Positions 19,501 to 28,669 of a stretch of DNA of 64,000 nt are shown in pieces (positions within the stretch are counted from its first letter, which is position 1; each line of letters starts with the position of its first letter). The DNA comes from Prevotella herbatica (GTDB taxonomy: Bacteria > Bacteroidota > Bacteroidia > Bacteroidales > Bacteroidaceae). The notes below the pieces were generated by a model that did not search any database, had not been told where the DNA came from, and worked only from the letters and a program-made list of their open reading frames with translations. The position numbers and the translations under genes are program-made. Where the stretch lies: assembly GCF_017347605.1 (NCBI RefSeq), contig NZ_AP024484.1, positions 3,300,501 through 3,364,500 of the forward strand, read 5' to 3'.

Positions 19501-19784
19501 ATAAATTAGTTAAAGAGTGGTTTTCTGATAAATGGCAAGTATTTAATGAATGTGCTATATTAAAAGTAAATCCAGAAAATAACAAAGTTGAGACAAAGCG
19601 TCCAGATAGAGTTATGACAGATGGCAAAAAGATGATGGTAGTCGATTTTAAGTTTGCCGCACCTAGAGAAGAACATAAGGTTCAAGTCAAGGAATACATG
19701 CAACTATTACACGATATGGGATATTCTGATGTAAATGGTTACTTGTGGTATATTTACTCTAAAAATATAATTGAAATAAAATGA
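16551..19784 (+). CDS. addA: AddA-like helicase-nuclease (UvrD/RecB family)
   Basis: The 1077-residue protein is the helicase-nuclease subunit of a RecBCD/AddAB-type complex that resects double-strand breaks for recombination. Motifs: Walker A RASAGSGKT at 8-16, motif Ia AVTFTNKATEEM, Walker B MIDEFQDTS, motif III VGDVKQSIYRWR, and near the C-terminus the PD-(D/E)xK nuclease with RPDRVMTDGKKMMVVDFKFA. The ATG at 16551 is preferred to a TTG at 16545 because it forms the coupled TAATG with the gene before. The stop overlaps the addB start as ATGA. Motif VI is VAFTRAE in the 3' third, as usual in UvrD-like enzymes. Confidence 0.9.
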   Translation: MKNLTVYRASAGSGKTFTLALEYIKLLVENPQSFRQTLAVTFTNKATEEMKMRILSDLYGIAKGLKNSEALLEKIKESSVFSEQQIRDRAWLSLQLLIHNYNYFRVETIDAFFQTVLRNLAKELDLSANLKIELNDAQVEQQAVDELIESLDETSLLLYWILDYIHENIEDDKSWNVISQIKNFGLNIFKDYYKKNQKELSQILEQKDFFKNYSQKLRSIRNKAKTQLAEVADNFFDTLEKNGFSVDDFSRKSSGPCGYFIKLKSGNFVDDEKIFNPTAQEAVSVPEKWVVKKLAKPGEPIYDLVCDTLMQMLNNAENIRIKQVKLYKSADLTLRHLSQLRLLGSIGDKVTELNNEVNRFMLSDTQTLLSSMIEDSDSPFIFEKIGAQLENIMIDEFQDTSTVQWENFKVLLKETMSREGKNLIVGDVKQSIYRWRSGDWRLLNDIDKQFSEGEVSECSLATNYRSSKNIVKFNNEFFKYASDVEYNELSDICGEEAEQMKKAYADVEQQIPENKDKENTGKVEIKLLPDEDYTESMLAQTLEKVRELKTLGVADKDIAILVRTNPLIRLVGDYFMQNMPEVQLVSDEAFHLDASQAVNIIVYAMKVLAMPDDEIVLASLVKAYIKSIKGNALKDNDIFQGKEYSESLLPKTFLSNKDALLGLPLMDLAEELFSIFDLSILDSQNAYVCAFYDKLSEYMQDGIPDLRDFLIKWDDNIHNSSIQSSDENGIRLITIHKSKGLEFRFVIMPFCDWKLEKNNVIWCQPNVSPYNELPVVPIDFSKKQMLGSIYEADYAHEHLQNMVDNLNLLYVAFTRAEMGLYIYGKRDKNGTTRSAIIEECLGNVGKILGTQVDGDYNDYQQSIEFEFGELPQDLSVKEKNNDGNIFRSVSKNETLSITSHKNNVKFRQSNKSDEFVKAGIEDEQAIQKKEFINVGNVMHSILSEIKTEKDIDYSLRKLEEEGVVYDNNITSDKLQKMLRDSFDNKLVKEWFSDKWQVFNECAILKVNPENNKVETKRPDRVMTDGKKMMVVDFKFAAPREEHKVQVKEYMQLLHDMGYSDVNGYLWYIYSKNIIEIK

Positions 19785-22633
19785 GAACATTCTTACACTT
19801 CGTTGCAGAAGACATCATAAAGAAATATGGAACCAACCTATCACGTATAGCTGTTGTATTTCCAAACAAACGTGCTGCTTTGTTTTTGAATGAGGAACTG
19901 GCTAGATTGGTTGACAAACCAATATGGAGTCCTACTTATATTACAATTAGTGATTTGTTCCGTAATCATTCAGATAAGACTGTTGGTGAACAGATAAAAC
20001 TTATCTGTGATTTGCATAAGACATATAATGAATGCACAGGGATGAATGAAACCCTAGATATGTTCTATGGTTGGGGACAATTGATGCTGGCTGATTTTGA
20101 TGATATTGATAAGAACATGGCAGATTCACAAAAAGTATTTGCCAATCTGAAGGATATTCATGAGTTTGATGATTTATCATATCTTACAGATTCACAGAAA
20201 GATATATTAAAACAGTTCTTTAGTAACTTTAGCGAAGAACAAGACTCAGAGATTAAACGTAAGTTCCTTACTCTATGGAGTAATTTCGATAACATTTATA
20301 GCAGTTATAAAAAGCGACTTGCAGCACAAAACATCGCTTACGAAGGCGCATTATATCGTGAAGTAGTTGAAACAGAAAACTTGGACTTTAAATATGATAA
20401 TTATCTGTTTGTTGGTTTCAACATGATGCAGAAGGTTGAACAAGAAATGTGCAGCAGATTGATGAAGCAGGGACGTGCAAAATTCTATTGGGATTTTGAT
20501 GACTATTTCATGAAAGCCCGTGGTGTTGTCAATCATGAAGCCGGCACGTATATTAGGCAGTATTTAAAATACTTCCCTAACGAACTTGATATTTCAAATT
20601 CTGATATATATCATAACCTAGACGGTAAAAAAGATATCAAATATCTTAGTGCTACTACTGAAAACATACAAGCCAGATATATATCAAAATGGTTGACTGA
20701 TAACGACAGGTATAAAGATGGCAAACTAACAGCCATTGTATTAGCTGATGAAAAGCTCTTACAGACAGTCATACATTGTATTCCTTCAGAAGTGGATAAT
20801 GTTAATATTACAACAGGTTATCCGCTTCAGCAGTCGCCCGTATCTTCTTTTGTAAAGATGCTTATATCGCTAAGAACAATGGGATACCGCTCTGACATTG
20901 GGAAATACAGAATGAAATGGGTTGAAACGTTGCTACGACATCCTTATATAAAATATGTGTCAGATAAAGCTCAAAACATACTGGATGATTACAAACAACT
21001 GCGCACATTTTATCAGTCCTCTGCAGATCTGTCTAAGGACGAAGGACTTTCTTTGATTTTCAAAGAAGATAATCTGAATATTCTATCTCTCAATATCTGG
21101 TTAACCGAAGTGTTACAACTTGTCGGCAATAACTTTTCGCAAGAAAATGAATCAGATCCTTTAATGCAGGAATCATTGTTCAGAATGTATACATTGCTTA
21201 ACAGGTTGGGAGATTTGATTAAGTCAGGTGATCTTGAAGCAGATATAAAAACGTATACCAAACTAATAAATCAACTTATATCAACAACAAGTATACCTTT
21301 CCATGGAGAGCCAGTGGTTGGTATTCAGATAATGGGAGTACTTGAAACTCGTAATCTTGATTTTGACCATGTTTTGGTATTATCATGCAATGAGGGGAAT
21401 ATGCCTAAAGGTGTCAATGACTCCTCTTTTATCCCCTATTCTATCAGAAAGGCTTATGGACTTACAACCATTGACAACAAGGTAGCCATCTACTCATACT
21501 ATTTTCATAGTCTATTACAAAGGGCTACTGATATTACTTTAATGTATAATAAGTCTACAAGCAATACGAATACGGGTGAAATGAGCCGATTTATGATGCA
21601 GCTTATGGTAGAAGGCAATCACGATATACAAAAGGTGAATGTTAATGCTAATCAAAATCCCCTTACCCCTAAGAAGGAAGCTATTATCAAAGACGAGAAG
21701 GTGATGACTGTCATAAGATCTATTGAAAAGATGTCGCCTACCGCCTTTTCTGTTTATTTGAGATGCCAATTGCAATATTATTATAGATATATAGCTGGAA
21801 TAAAACAACCTGACAATGAAGATGACGAAATTGATAACCGTATATTCGGTAATATTTTTCATAAGGCTGCGGAATTGTTCTATCAGAAATATATAAACAG
21901 TTCTGTTGTTCATCAGAGTGATTTGGAGGATGATGTAAAGAATGAGGCGCTACTTAGTAGGATTATTGATGCGGCATTTAAGGATGAACTCTTTAAAATA
22001 CCTAAAAACATCCGAATTGACTATAATGGACTTCAAATAATCAATAGACAAGTTATTCTTGATTATCTGAAACAGATGATTAGAATAGACATAAAATTAG
22101 CACCTTTCAGTATTTTAGGATTGGAAAAAACGGTTAGTATGAATTTAACCGTAAATGTAGATAATGAGCAAAAAACTATACGGCTATATGGTAATATAGA
22201 TAGAATTGATGAAATTGATGAAGGTGGAAATAATAGAATAAGAATAATTGATTATAAAACTGGCAATAACAACAGAGCTATCGTAAACTCTATTGATGAT
22301 ATTTTTGATCCTTCTAAAATTGGTAATCATACTAGCTATTTTTTGCAATCTATGCTATATGCTCTGATAATAAGAGATGACAAGAATATTAATCCTGAAA
22401 ATATAAGAGTGAGCCCAGCTTTGCTTTTTATTCAACATAGTCTTGCGAAGGATTACGATCCTACATTACTTCTTAATAAAGAAAAAATTATGGATATAGC
22501 CCAATTTAAAGATGACTTTATTGCAGGATTGAAGCAATTGGCAGAAGAAATTCTTGATTCATCCAAACCCTTTTTGCCAACTGAAGATAAGAGTCGATGC
22601 GAAACTTGCATTTATAAGTCTATATGCGGTTAA
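19781..22633 (+). CDS. addB: AddB-like nuclease subunit
   Basis: The 950-residue partner of AddA. The N-terminal half is an inactive helicase-like fold (AVVFPNKRAALFLNEEL; no functional Walker A). The C-terminal third is a RecB-type nuclease: FGNIFHKAAELFY, then YGNIDRIDEID and IRIIDYKTG, giving the H...D...DxK catalytic set. One cysteine near LRCQLQYYY and three in the terminal CETCIYKSIC fit the four-cysteine iron-sulphur staple of AddB. The start overlaps the addA stop (ATGA), so the subunits are made in a coupled way. Confidence 0.88.
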   Translation: MRTFLHFVAEDIIKKYGTNLSRIAVVFPNKRAALFLNEELARLVDKPIWSPTYITISDLFRNHSDKTVGEQIKLICDLHKTYNECTGMNETLDMFYGWGQLMLADFDDIDKNMADSQKVFANLKDIHEFDDLSYLTDSQKDILKQFFSNFSEEQDSEIKRKFLTLWSNFDNIYSSYKKRLAAQNIAYEGALYREVVETENLDFKYDNYLFVGFNMMQKVEQEMCSRLMKQGRAKFYWDFDDYFMKARGVVNHEAGTYIRQYLKYFPNELDISNSDIYHNLDGKKDIKYLSATTENIQARYISKWLTDNDRYKDGKLTAIVLADEKLLQTVIHCIPSEVDNVNITTGYPLQQSPVSSFVKMLISLRTMGYRSDIGKYRMKWVETLLRHPYIKYVSDKAQNILDDYKQLRTFYQSSADLSKDEGLSLIFKEDNLNILSLNIWLTEVLQLVGNNFSQENESDPLMQESLFRMYTLLNRLGDLIKSGDLEADIKTYTKLINQLISTTSIPFHGEPVVGIQIMGVLETRNLDFDHVLVLSCNEGNMPKGVNDSSFIPYSIRKAYGLTTIDNKVAIYSYYFHSLLQRATDITLMYNKSTSNTNTGEMSRFMMQLMVEGNHDIQKVNVNANQNPLTPKKEAIIKDEKVMTVIRSIEKMSPTAFSVYLRCQLQYYYRYIAGIKQPDNEDDEIDNRIFGNIFHKAAELFYQKYINSSVVHQSDLEDDVKNEALLSRIIDAAFKDELFKIPKNIRIDYNGLQIINRQVILDYLKQMIRIDIKLAPFSILGLEKTVSMNLTVNVDNEQKTIRLYGNIDRIDEIDEGGNNRIRIIDYKTGNNNRAIVNSIDDIFDPSKIGNHTSYFLQSMLYALIIRDDKNINPENIRVSPALLFIQHSLAKDYDPTLLLNKEKIMDIAQFKDDFIAGLKQLAEEILDSSKPFLPTEDKSRCETCIYKSICG

Positions 22634-22809
22634 TAGAATAACATTATTCGTAAATATTTACATATATTCAATACAGCAAAGAAATATTCAATATACTTTT
22701 GTGTGGATATGAATTGCTAAATGCATGACAATTAAACACTTCTGAAAAAAAAGAGTGTCGGAATTCGTAAAAAAGTAGCAATAAATTTTTATATGAAACG
22801 AAAAACTTG

Positions 22810-22817
22810 TATATTTG
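22810..22817 (+). promoter_or_regulatory. -7 promoter box of the HU gene
   Basis: TATATTTG, 64 bases before the ATG at 22882, followed directly by GCAAA. An upstream TACTTTTG at 22694-22701 is a second, weaker candidate. The leader is long and A-rich. Confidence 0.5.
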
Positions 22818-22881
22818 CAAACCTGAAAAGGTAAAGCATATAAAAATATACAACAAAATAATAATAAATACAGATATACAA

Positions 22882-23163
22882 ATGACTAAATCGGATATCA
22901 TTAACGAAATCACTTTAGCAACAGGCGTACAGAAAAAAGATGTTACAGCTGTTGTTGAAGGTTTCATGGAGACTATCAAAAACAGTTTACTTGAAAAAAA
23001 AGAAAATGTATACCTGCGTGGGTTCGGTAGTTTTGTCATAAAGCACAGAGCAGCCAAGACCGCTCGCAATATTCTTAAGAATACCACGATGACTATAGAT
23101 GCTCATGATCTACCAAGCTTTAAGCCTGCAAAGTCATTTGTTGAGTTAATGAAGAATGAATAA
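22882..23163 (+). CDS. hup: HU/IHF-family DNA-binding protein
   Basis: The ATG at 22882 gives a standard 93-residue HU. The longer frame from 22807 overlaps the promoter and adds a low-complexity A/T-encoded leader. Features: a helical dimerisation half (MTKSDIINEI, VVEGFMETIKNSL) and the beta-arm region starting at VYLRGFGSFVIKHRAAKTARN. The arm tip has the unusual ILKNTTMTIDAHDLP in place of the common NPRTGE-P motif, as in other Bacteroidetes HU variants. The conserved FKPAK lies near the C-terminus. It bends and compacts DNA. Confidence 0.92.
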   Translation: MTKSDIINEITLATGVQKKDVTAVVEGFMETIKNSLLEKKENVYLRGFGSFVIKHRAAKTARNILKNTTMTIDAHDLPSFKPAKSFVELMKNE

Positions 23164-23195
23164 TTAAATCATTATATTTTAAAAAATTTAAAATT

Positions 23196-23285
23196 ATGCC
23201 AAACGGAAAGAAGAAGAAGGGCCACAAGATGGCTACTCACAAGCGTAAGAAGAGATTACGTAAGAATAGACATAAGAGCAAATAA
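23196..23285 (+). CDS. 29-residue basic AURKAIP1/COX24-type protein
   Basis: The 29-codon frame encodes a very basic peptide (about half Lys/Arg): MPNGKKKKGHKMATHKRKK, then RLRKNRHKSK. The KMxxHKRKKRLRKxRHK pattern is that of the AURKAIP1/COX24 domain, related to mitochondrial small-subunit protein mS38, and found as tiny proteins in Bacteroidetes. It is therefore probably a ribosome-bound peptide. It lies 32 bp after hup and is followed by a strong hairpin, consistent with the end of a hup transcript. Confidence 0.7.
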   Translation: MPNGKKKKGHKMATHKRKKRLRKNRHKSK

Positions 23286-23310
23286 GCGCTCGGCAGCCTA
23301 TTAGGACTTA

Positions 23311-23352
23311 GGGGCATGTCAATGCATCCACCAGGAAGCTGTGACATGCCCT
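23311..23352 (+). terminator. Hairpin after the basic peptide gene
   Basis: GGGCATGTCA (23312-23321) pairs with TGACATGCCC (23342-23351), a perfect 10-bp stem with a 20-base loop, followed by a weak T tract (TCTTTG). It is either a terminator or a processing element before RNase G. Confidence 0.5.
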
Positions 23353-23386
23353 CTTTGTATAACTTAAGAAAAGATTAACAGAAAAA

Positions 23387-24961
23387 ATGACCAGCGAAGT
23401 TGTAATTGACGTTAGAGAAAAAGAGATTTCGATTGCTCTGCTGGAGGATAAAAACCTTGTAGAGTATCAGAATGAGCCAAGACAGGCATCTTTTTCTGTA
23501 GGTAACATTTATGCTGCAAAAGTTAAGAAACTCATGCCGGGACTTAACGCTTGCTTTGTAGATGTAGGTTATGAACGCGACGCTTTTCTTCATTATCTTG
23601 ACTTAGGTAGTCAATTTAACTCTTACAGTAAATACCTTAAGCAGGTAGACAGCGACAGAAAAAAACCTTTTCTATTCAATAAAGCATCAAAGCAACCTGA
23701 TCTTAAAAAAGATGGTAGCATTCAACAGACATTAACTGTTGGACAAGATGTTTTAGTACAAATAGTTAAAGAACCTATTTCAACAAAGGGACCAAGACTC
23801 ACAGGAGAATTGTCTTTTGCTGGAAGATTTTTAGTTCTTATTCCATTTGGAGATAAGGTTTCTGTATCGTCAAAAATTAAAAGTGGCGAAGAGCGTGCCA
23901 GACTAAAACAGCTCATCTACAGCATTAAACCTAAAAACTGCGGTGTTATCGTTAGGACCGTAGCTGAAGGCAAAAGGGTTGCTGAACTTGATACAGAACT
24001 GAAAGTACTTGCAAAACGTTGGGAGGACGCTATTGTAAAAGTTCAAAAAAATCAAAAGCGACCACAATTAGCATTTGAAGAAACAGGAAGAGCCATTGCG
24101 ATGATACGCGACTTATTTAATCCTAGTTTCGAAAATATTTATGTTAACGACGAAGATGTATTTGAAGAGCTAAAACATTACGTAACCCTTATCTCACCTG
24201 ATAAGGCTAGTATTGTTAAACTTTACACGGGTAAAGTTCCTATCTTCGATAACTTCAACGTTACAAAACAGATTAAGTCAAGCTTTGGTAAGACAATAAA
24301 TTATAAGCATGGTGCTTATCTTATTATTGAGCATACCGAGGCATTGCATGTTGTAGATGTAAATAGTGGAAATCGCTCTAGATCTGAAAATGGACAGGAA
24401 GCTAATGCCTTGGATGTAAACCTTGGCGCAGCCGATGAACTGGCGAGACAATTGCGACTAAGAGATATGGGAGGAATCATAGTCGTCGATTTTATTGACA
24501 TGAACTTGGCTGAAGACAGACAAATGCTTTATGAACGCATGTGTAAAAATATGCAGAAAGATAGAGCTAGGCATAATATTCTGCCACTAAGTAAATTTGG
24601 TTTAATGCAGATTACGCGTCAGCGAGTGCGTCCAGCAATGGATGTTAATGTCGACGAGACTTGTCCTACATGTAATGGGTCAGGTAAAATAAAGTCTAGC
24701 ATTTTGTTTACAGATCAACTTGAGAGAAAAATAGACAACCTAGTTAACAAGATTGGCGTCTCTAAATTCTATTTGCATGTCCATCCGTATGTTGCTGCAT
24801 TTATCGACAAGGGATTTATTTCCCTAAAGCGTAAATGGCAATTAAAATATGGTTTTGGGGTGCATATTATTCCTTCACAAAAACTGGCTTTCTTGCAATA
24901 TGAATTCTATGATAGCAAGGGCGAGTTTATTGATATGAAAGAAGAAATAGAAACAAAATAA
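23387..24961 (+). CDS. rng: Ribonuclease G (Rne/Rng family)
   Basis: The 524-residue endoribonuclease cuts single-stranded A/U-rich RNA, matures rRNA and takes part in mRNA decay. It has an N-terminal S1 domain (about 36-125, VGNIYAAKVKKLMPGLNACFVDVG), then the RNase H-like catalytic core with VVDVNSGNRS and GGIIVVDFIDM. These hold the two metal-binding aspartates. The zinc-link cysteines are in CPTCNGSGK. Its length and lack of a long C-terminal tail make it RNase G rather than E. It is followed by a clear terminator. Confidence 0.93.
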   Translation: MTSEVVIDVREKEISIALLEDKNLVEYQNEPRQASFSVGNIYAAKVKKLMPGLNACFVDVGYERDAFLHYLDLGSQFNSYSKYLKQVDSDRKKPFLFNKASKQPDLKKDGSIQQTLTVGQDVLVQIVKEPISTKGPRLTGELSFAGRFLVLIPFGDKVSVSSKIKSGEERARLKQLIYSIKPKNCGVIVRTVAEGKRVAELDTELKVLAKRWEDAIVKVQKNQKRPQLAFEETGRAIAMIRDLFNPSFENIYVNDEDVFEELKHYVTLISPDKASIVKLYTGKVPIFDNFNVTKQIKSSFGKTINYKHGAYLIIEHTEALHVVDVNSGNRSRSENGQEANALDVNLGAADELARQLRLRDMGGIIVVDFIDMNLAEDRQMLYERMCKNMQKDRARHNILPLSKFGLMQITRQRVRPAMDVNVDETCPTCNGSGKIKSSILFTDQLERKIDNLVNKIGVSKFYLHVHPYVAAFIDKGFISLKRKWQLKYGFGVHIIPSQKLAFLQYEFYDSKGEFIDMKEEIETK

Positions 24962-25000
24962 AAATAAGCGTTGCAGATTATCTGTGACGCTTATTTTTTT
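24962..25000 (+). terminator. Rho-independent terminator of rng
   Basis: AAATAAGCGT (24962-24971) pairs with ACGCTTATTT (24987-24996), a perfect 10-bp stem. A T run of seven or more starts within and follows the right arm. Confidence 0.85.
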
Positions 25001-25009
25001 GTATAATAA

Positions 25010-25190
25010 CCGCTAACGGTCTAGGTACACGACGTTGCGCTGAGCATCGGTGAGGTACAGTGTAGCGGAGCGAACCCCGACGAGCTACCAAGATTTAAGT
25101 GAGAAGCATGTACTGCGTGTTAGCTAAAGGTTTCCCCCGCCCTTTCTACTTTTTCGTTTTCGTGTCGAACGTCCTGAGGATGAGGCAGGA
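25010..25190. other. GC-rich non-coding patch
   Basis: About 180 bp with GC content near one half, clearly above its flanks. It contains no convincing open frame. Short self-complementary pieces occur, for example GTAGC and GCTAC around 25073-25099. It lies after the rng terminator and directly downstream of the nitroreductase stop (minus strand). It could be a dispersed intergenic repeat or a structured RNA segment. It matches no tRNA or rRNA I can recognise. Confidence 0.4.
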
Positions 25191-25194
25191 AATC

Positions 25195-25731
25195 CTACCA
25201 TCTATTTTTATGTATTATATCCTCTATATCCTTCCTAGGCCTTTGTTTTGGATTCTCATCTGAATACCCAATCGTTATTATTCCAACAACATATTTATCG
25301 TTTGGTATCCCTAATAATTGTCTTATTTCTTTTTGCTCATACCATGCTACCCAACAAGTCCCTAATCCCAATTCTGTTGCCTCTATAACTATATGTTCTA
25401 CAGATATTGCTGTATCCCTAATAATTTGTTTTAATTCAAAAATACTTGTTTCCTCATCCAGATTTATTTTTTCAGTTTCTTTTACTCTACATTTAATGTC
25501 TGCAACACATACAATAAAAACAGGGGCTGTATTCATCCATTTTTGATTATGACAAACAATAGATATTTCCTTTCTAGTTTCAAGATTATCAACAATAATA
25601 AAATTCCAAGGTTGTGTATTATTTCCTGAAGGTGCGAGTGATGCATTTCTAATTATCTCAAGAAGCAATTTTTCGTCAATTGGTTGGTCTTTGTATTTTC
25701 TTATACTTCTTCTATTCTCGATTGCTTTCAT
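25195..25731 (-). CDS. Nitroreductase-family protein
   Basis: The 178-residue protein has the FMN-binding nitroreductase fold: ENRRSIRKYKDQPI at the N-terminus, then ASLAPSGNNTQPWNFIIV, and later EATELGLGTCWVAWY and VVGIITIGY. Such enzymes reduce nitro-compounds, quinones or flavins with NAD(P)H. The real substrate is unknown. It is lower in GC and richer in Ile/Lys codons than its neighbours and stands alone between a GC-rich patch and an IS remnant, which hints at horizontal acquisition. Confidence 0.9.
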   Translation of the reverse strand: MKAIENRRSIRKYKDQPIDEKLLLEIIRNASLAPSGNNTQPWNFIIVDNLETRKEISIVCHNQKWMNTAPVFIVCVADIKCRVKETEKINLDEETSIFELKQIIRDTAISVEHIVIEATELGLGTCWVAWYEQKEIRQLLGIPNDKYVVGIITIGYSDENPKQRPRKDIEDIIHKNRW

Positions 25732-25870
25732 ATTTATCCTTAATTCCGCAGTGTTTTTATTGATAAATAGGACAAGTGTTTGATATACAAAAGTTTACAT
25801 ATACTCGGCCATGCCAGAAATTTTACCTATCTTAGTGCTGCGAAATAAACTAATATAGCAAACAACTGAC

Positions 25871-25930
25871 ATGGCAAAAGTAGCAACAAAATCTGAAAAC
25901 AAACCTCTTTTGGAGAAATTTTTCACGTAA
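25871..25930 (+). pseudogene. IS1380-type transposase remnant (start only)
   Basis: Nineteen codons beginning MAKVATKSENKPLLEKFFT resemble the first residues of IS1380-family transposases of Bacteroidetes, which open with MAK, two to three residues, then KSE. The bases before it (CTATCTTAGTGCTG, then AAACAACTGAC just before the ATG) also resemble the leader of such elements. Everything from the catalytic domain on is missing. The following 170 bp, up to about 26095, may be the right part of the deleted element. Confidence 0.5.
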
Positions 25931-26086
25931 TAGACACATTTTCTGACGATAACGCTGCATCAGCACCAAGTTTTTTTAGTTCTGCTTTACTTTGTGCAAA
26001 GATAAGTGGTTAAACTTAATGAACAGAACCAAAATGGACGTTGGTACCAATTCGCCGATACTATCAAAATTATTTTAAAATCTATT

Positions 26087-26116
26087 TTGCGCAGATAATA
26101 TTATGTTATACATTTG
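26087..26116 (+). promoter_or_regulatory. Promoter of the GyrI-like gene
   Basis: TTG at 26087-26089 and TACATTTG at 26109-26116, with a 19-bp spacer. It lies inside the longer possible reading frame from 26103, which shows that translation starts at the ATG at 26142. Confidence 0.55.
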
Positions 26117-26141
26117 CAGAAAGAATTATAAACAAATTAAA

Positions 26142-26597
26142 ATGGATACAAGAACTGAAACGATGCATCCCTGCTCAATAGCTTATATACGAAGAACAGG
26201 AGCTTATGGTATAGAATGTAAAACTGTGATGGAACAACTAAAGTCGTGGGCAAAACAAACAAATAATCTGAAAGATGATTCAATTATATTAGGCATAGCT
26301 CTTGATAATCCAGAAGTAACGATACCAGAAAGTTGTCGTTATGATGCCTGTTTAGTTGTTTCAAATGATTTTCATACAGATGATAACGATATTCTTACCA
26401 GGGAACTGTGTGGAGGAAAATACTGCGTATTTACTGTTGATCACACCACAGAATCCATACAACAGGCTTGGTCAACAATGTTTACCGATATATCAACCCT
26501 TGGATATACCATAGATTTTTCAAAGCCAATCATTGAGCGATACGCTATGAAAATGATTAGGAAGCACTTATGCGAGATATGCGTGCCTATTAGATAG
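26142..26597 (+). CDS. Stand-alone GyrI-like/AraC effector-binding domain protein
   Basis: The 151-residue protein matches the GyrI-like small-molecule-binding domain found behind AraC-type DNA-binding domains. Visible landmarks are PCSIAYIRRTGAYG near the start, ILGIALDNPEVT, CRYDACLVVSNDF, and GGKYCVFTVDHTTESIQQAWSTMF. The helix-turn-helix half is absent. It may be a true stand-alone family member (such as SbmC/GyrI, which protects gyrase) or the surviving half of a regulator cut by the IS debris upstream. The promoter just upstream supports expression as it stands. Confidence 0.7.
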   Translation: MDTRTETMHPCSIAYIRRTGAYGIECKTVMEQLKSWAKQTNNLKDDSIILGIALDNPEVTIPESCRYDACLVVSNDFHTDDNDILTRELCGGKYCVFTVDHTTESIQQAWSTMFTDISTLGYTIDFSKPIIERYAMKMIRKHLCEICVPIR

Positions 26598-26618
26598 ATA
26601 AGTATAAAAGAAAATATG

Positions 26619-26815
26619 AGTAACGTTACTTGCAGAGAATCATTTATTAGGTGGGACACCAAGGTCATCAAAAACATCACACACATTTTGTGCCTCCATA
26701 ATGTAATACTTTGCAATAGAGCTGCAGTTACTTTGTCCCCATTATCTTTGTATTCGCTAAAATATGCAACTAATTGTCTTTCAATATTTTGTTATGATGC
26801 AGTAGTTACGTAACT
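26619..26815. mobile_element. 197-bp MITE-like segment with inverted ends
   Basis: The left end AGTAACGTTACTTGCA (26619-26634) and right end TGCAGTAGTTACGTAACT (26798-26815) are imperfect inverted repeats of each other. Each contains a 12-bp palindrome (AGTAACGTTACT and AGTTACGTAACT). Between them the minus strand has a short frame (IERQLVAYFSEYKDNG) that is closed upstream by a stop and breaks downstream. It could be a miniature element or a shrunken IS. No longer open frame is present. Confidence 0.4.
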
Positions 26816-26896
26816 TTATAAGAAATAAAAACTCTTTGTAACATTAGCTTTAAGGATAATTTCGCCTAAAAATTTAATAATACGAATTATTTTGCT

Positions 26897-26904
26897 TACC
26901 TTTG
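26897..26904 (+). promoter_or_regulatory. -7 promoter box of the ABC-F gene
   Basis: TACCTTTG followed by CACCC, 32 bases before the ATG at 26936. A -33 TTG is not evident. Confidence 0.5.
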
Positions 26905-26932
26905 CACCCGTATTATAAAAAGAGGAAAATAA

Positions 26933-28561
<1,629 letters not shown>

Positions 28562-28585
28562 AAATATTGTAATCATATAATAAGC

Positions 28586-28623
28586 AAAAGGTCTTCTCCC
28601 ATTTAAAATAGAGAAGACCTTTT
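28586..28623 (+). terminator. Terminator of the ABC-F gene
   Basis: AAAAGGTCTTCTC (28586-28598) pairs with GAGAAGACCTTT (28611-28623 region), with a 12-base loop. The stem ends in its own T run. Confidence 0.75.
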
Positions 28624-28669
28624 CCTATGGCATGATTATTGCACATACCATATAAAAATTATTATTATT

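Noticed and set aside
25020..25100. tRNA-like piece (GGTTCGCTCC on the minus strand)
   Set aside because: No cloverleaf with acceptor and anticodon stems can be drawn around it.
26640..26800. Minus-strand coding remnant (IERQLVAYFSEYKDNG)
   Set aside because: It is closed by a stop directly upstream and broken downstream. I keep it only as the interior of the possible MITE.
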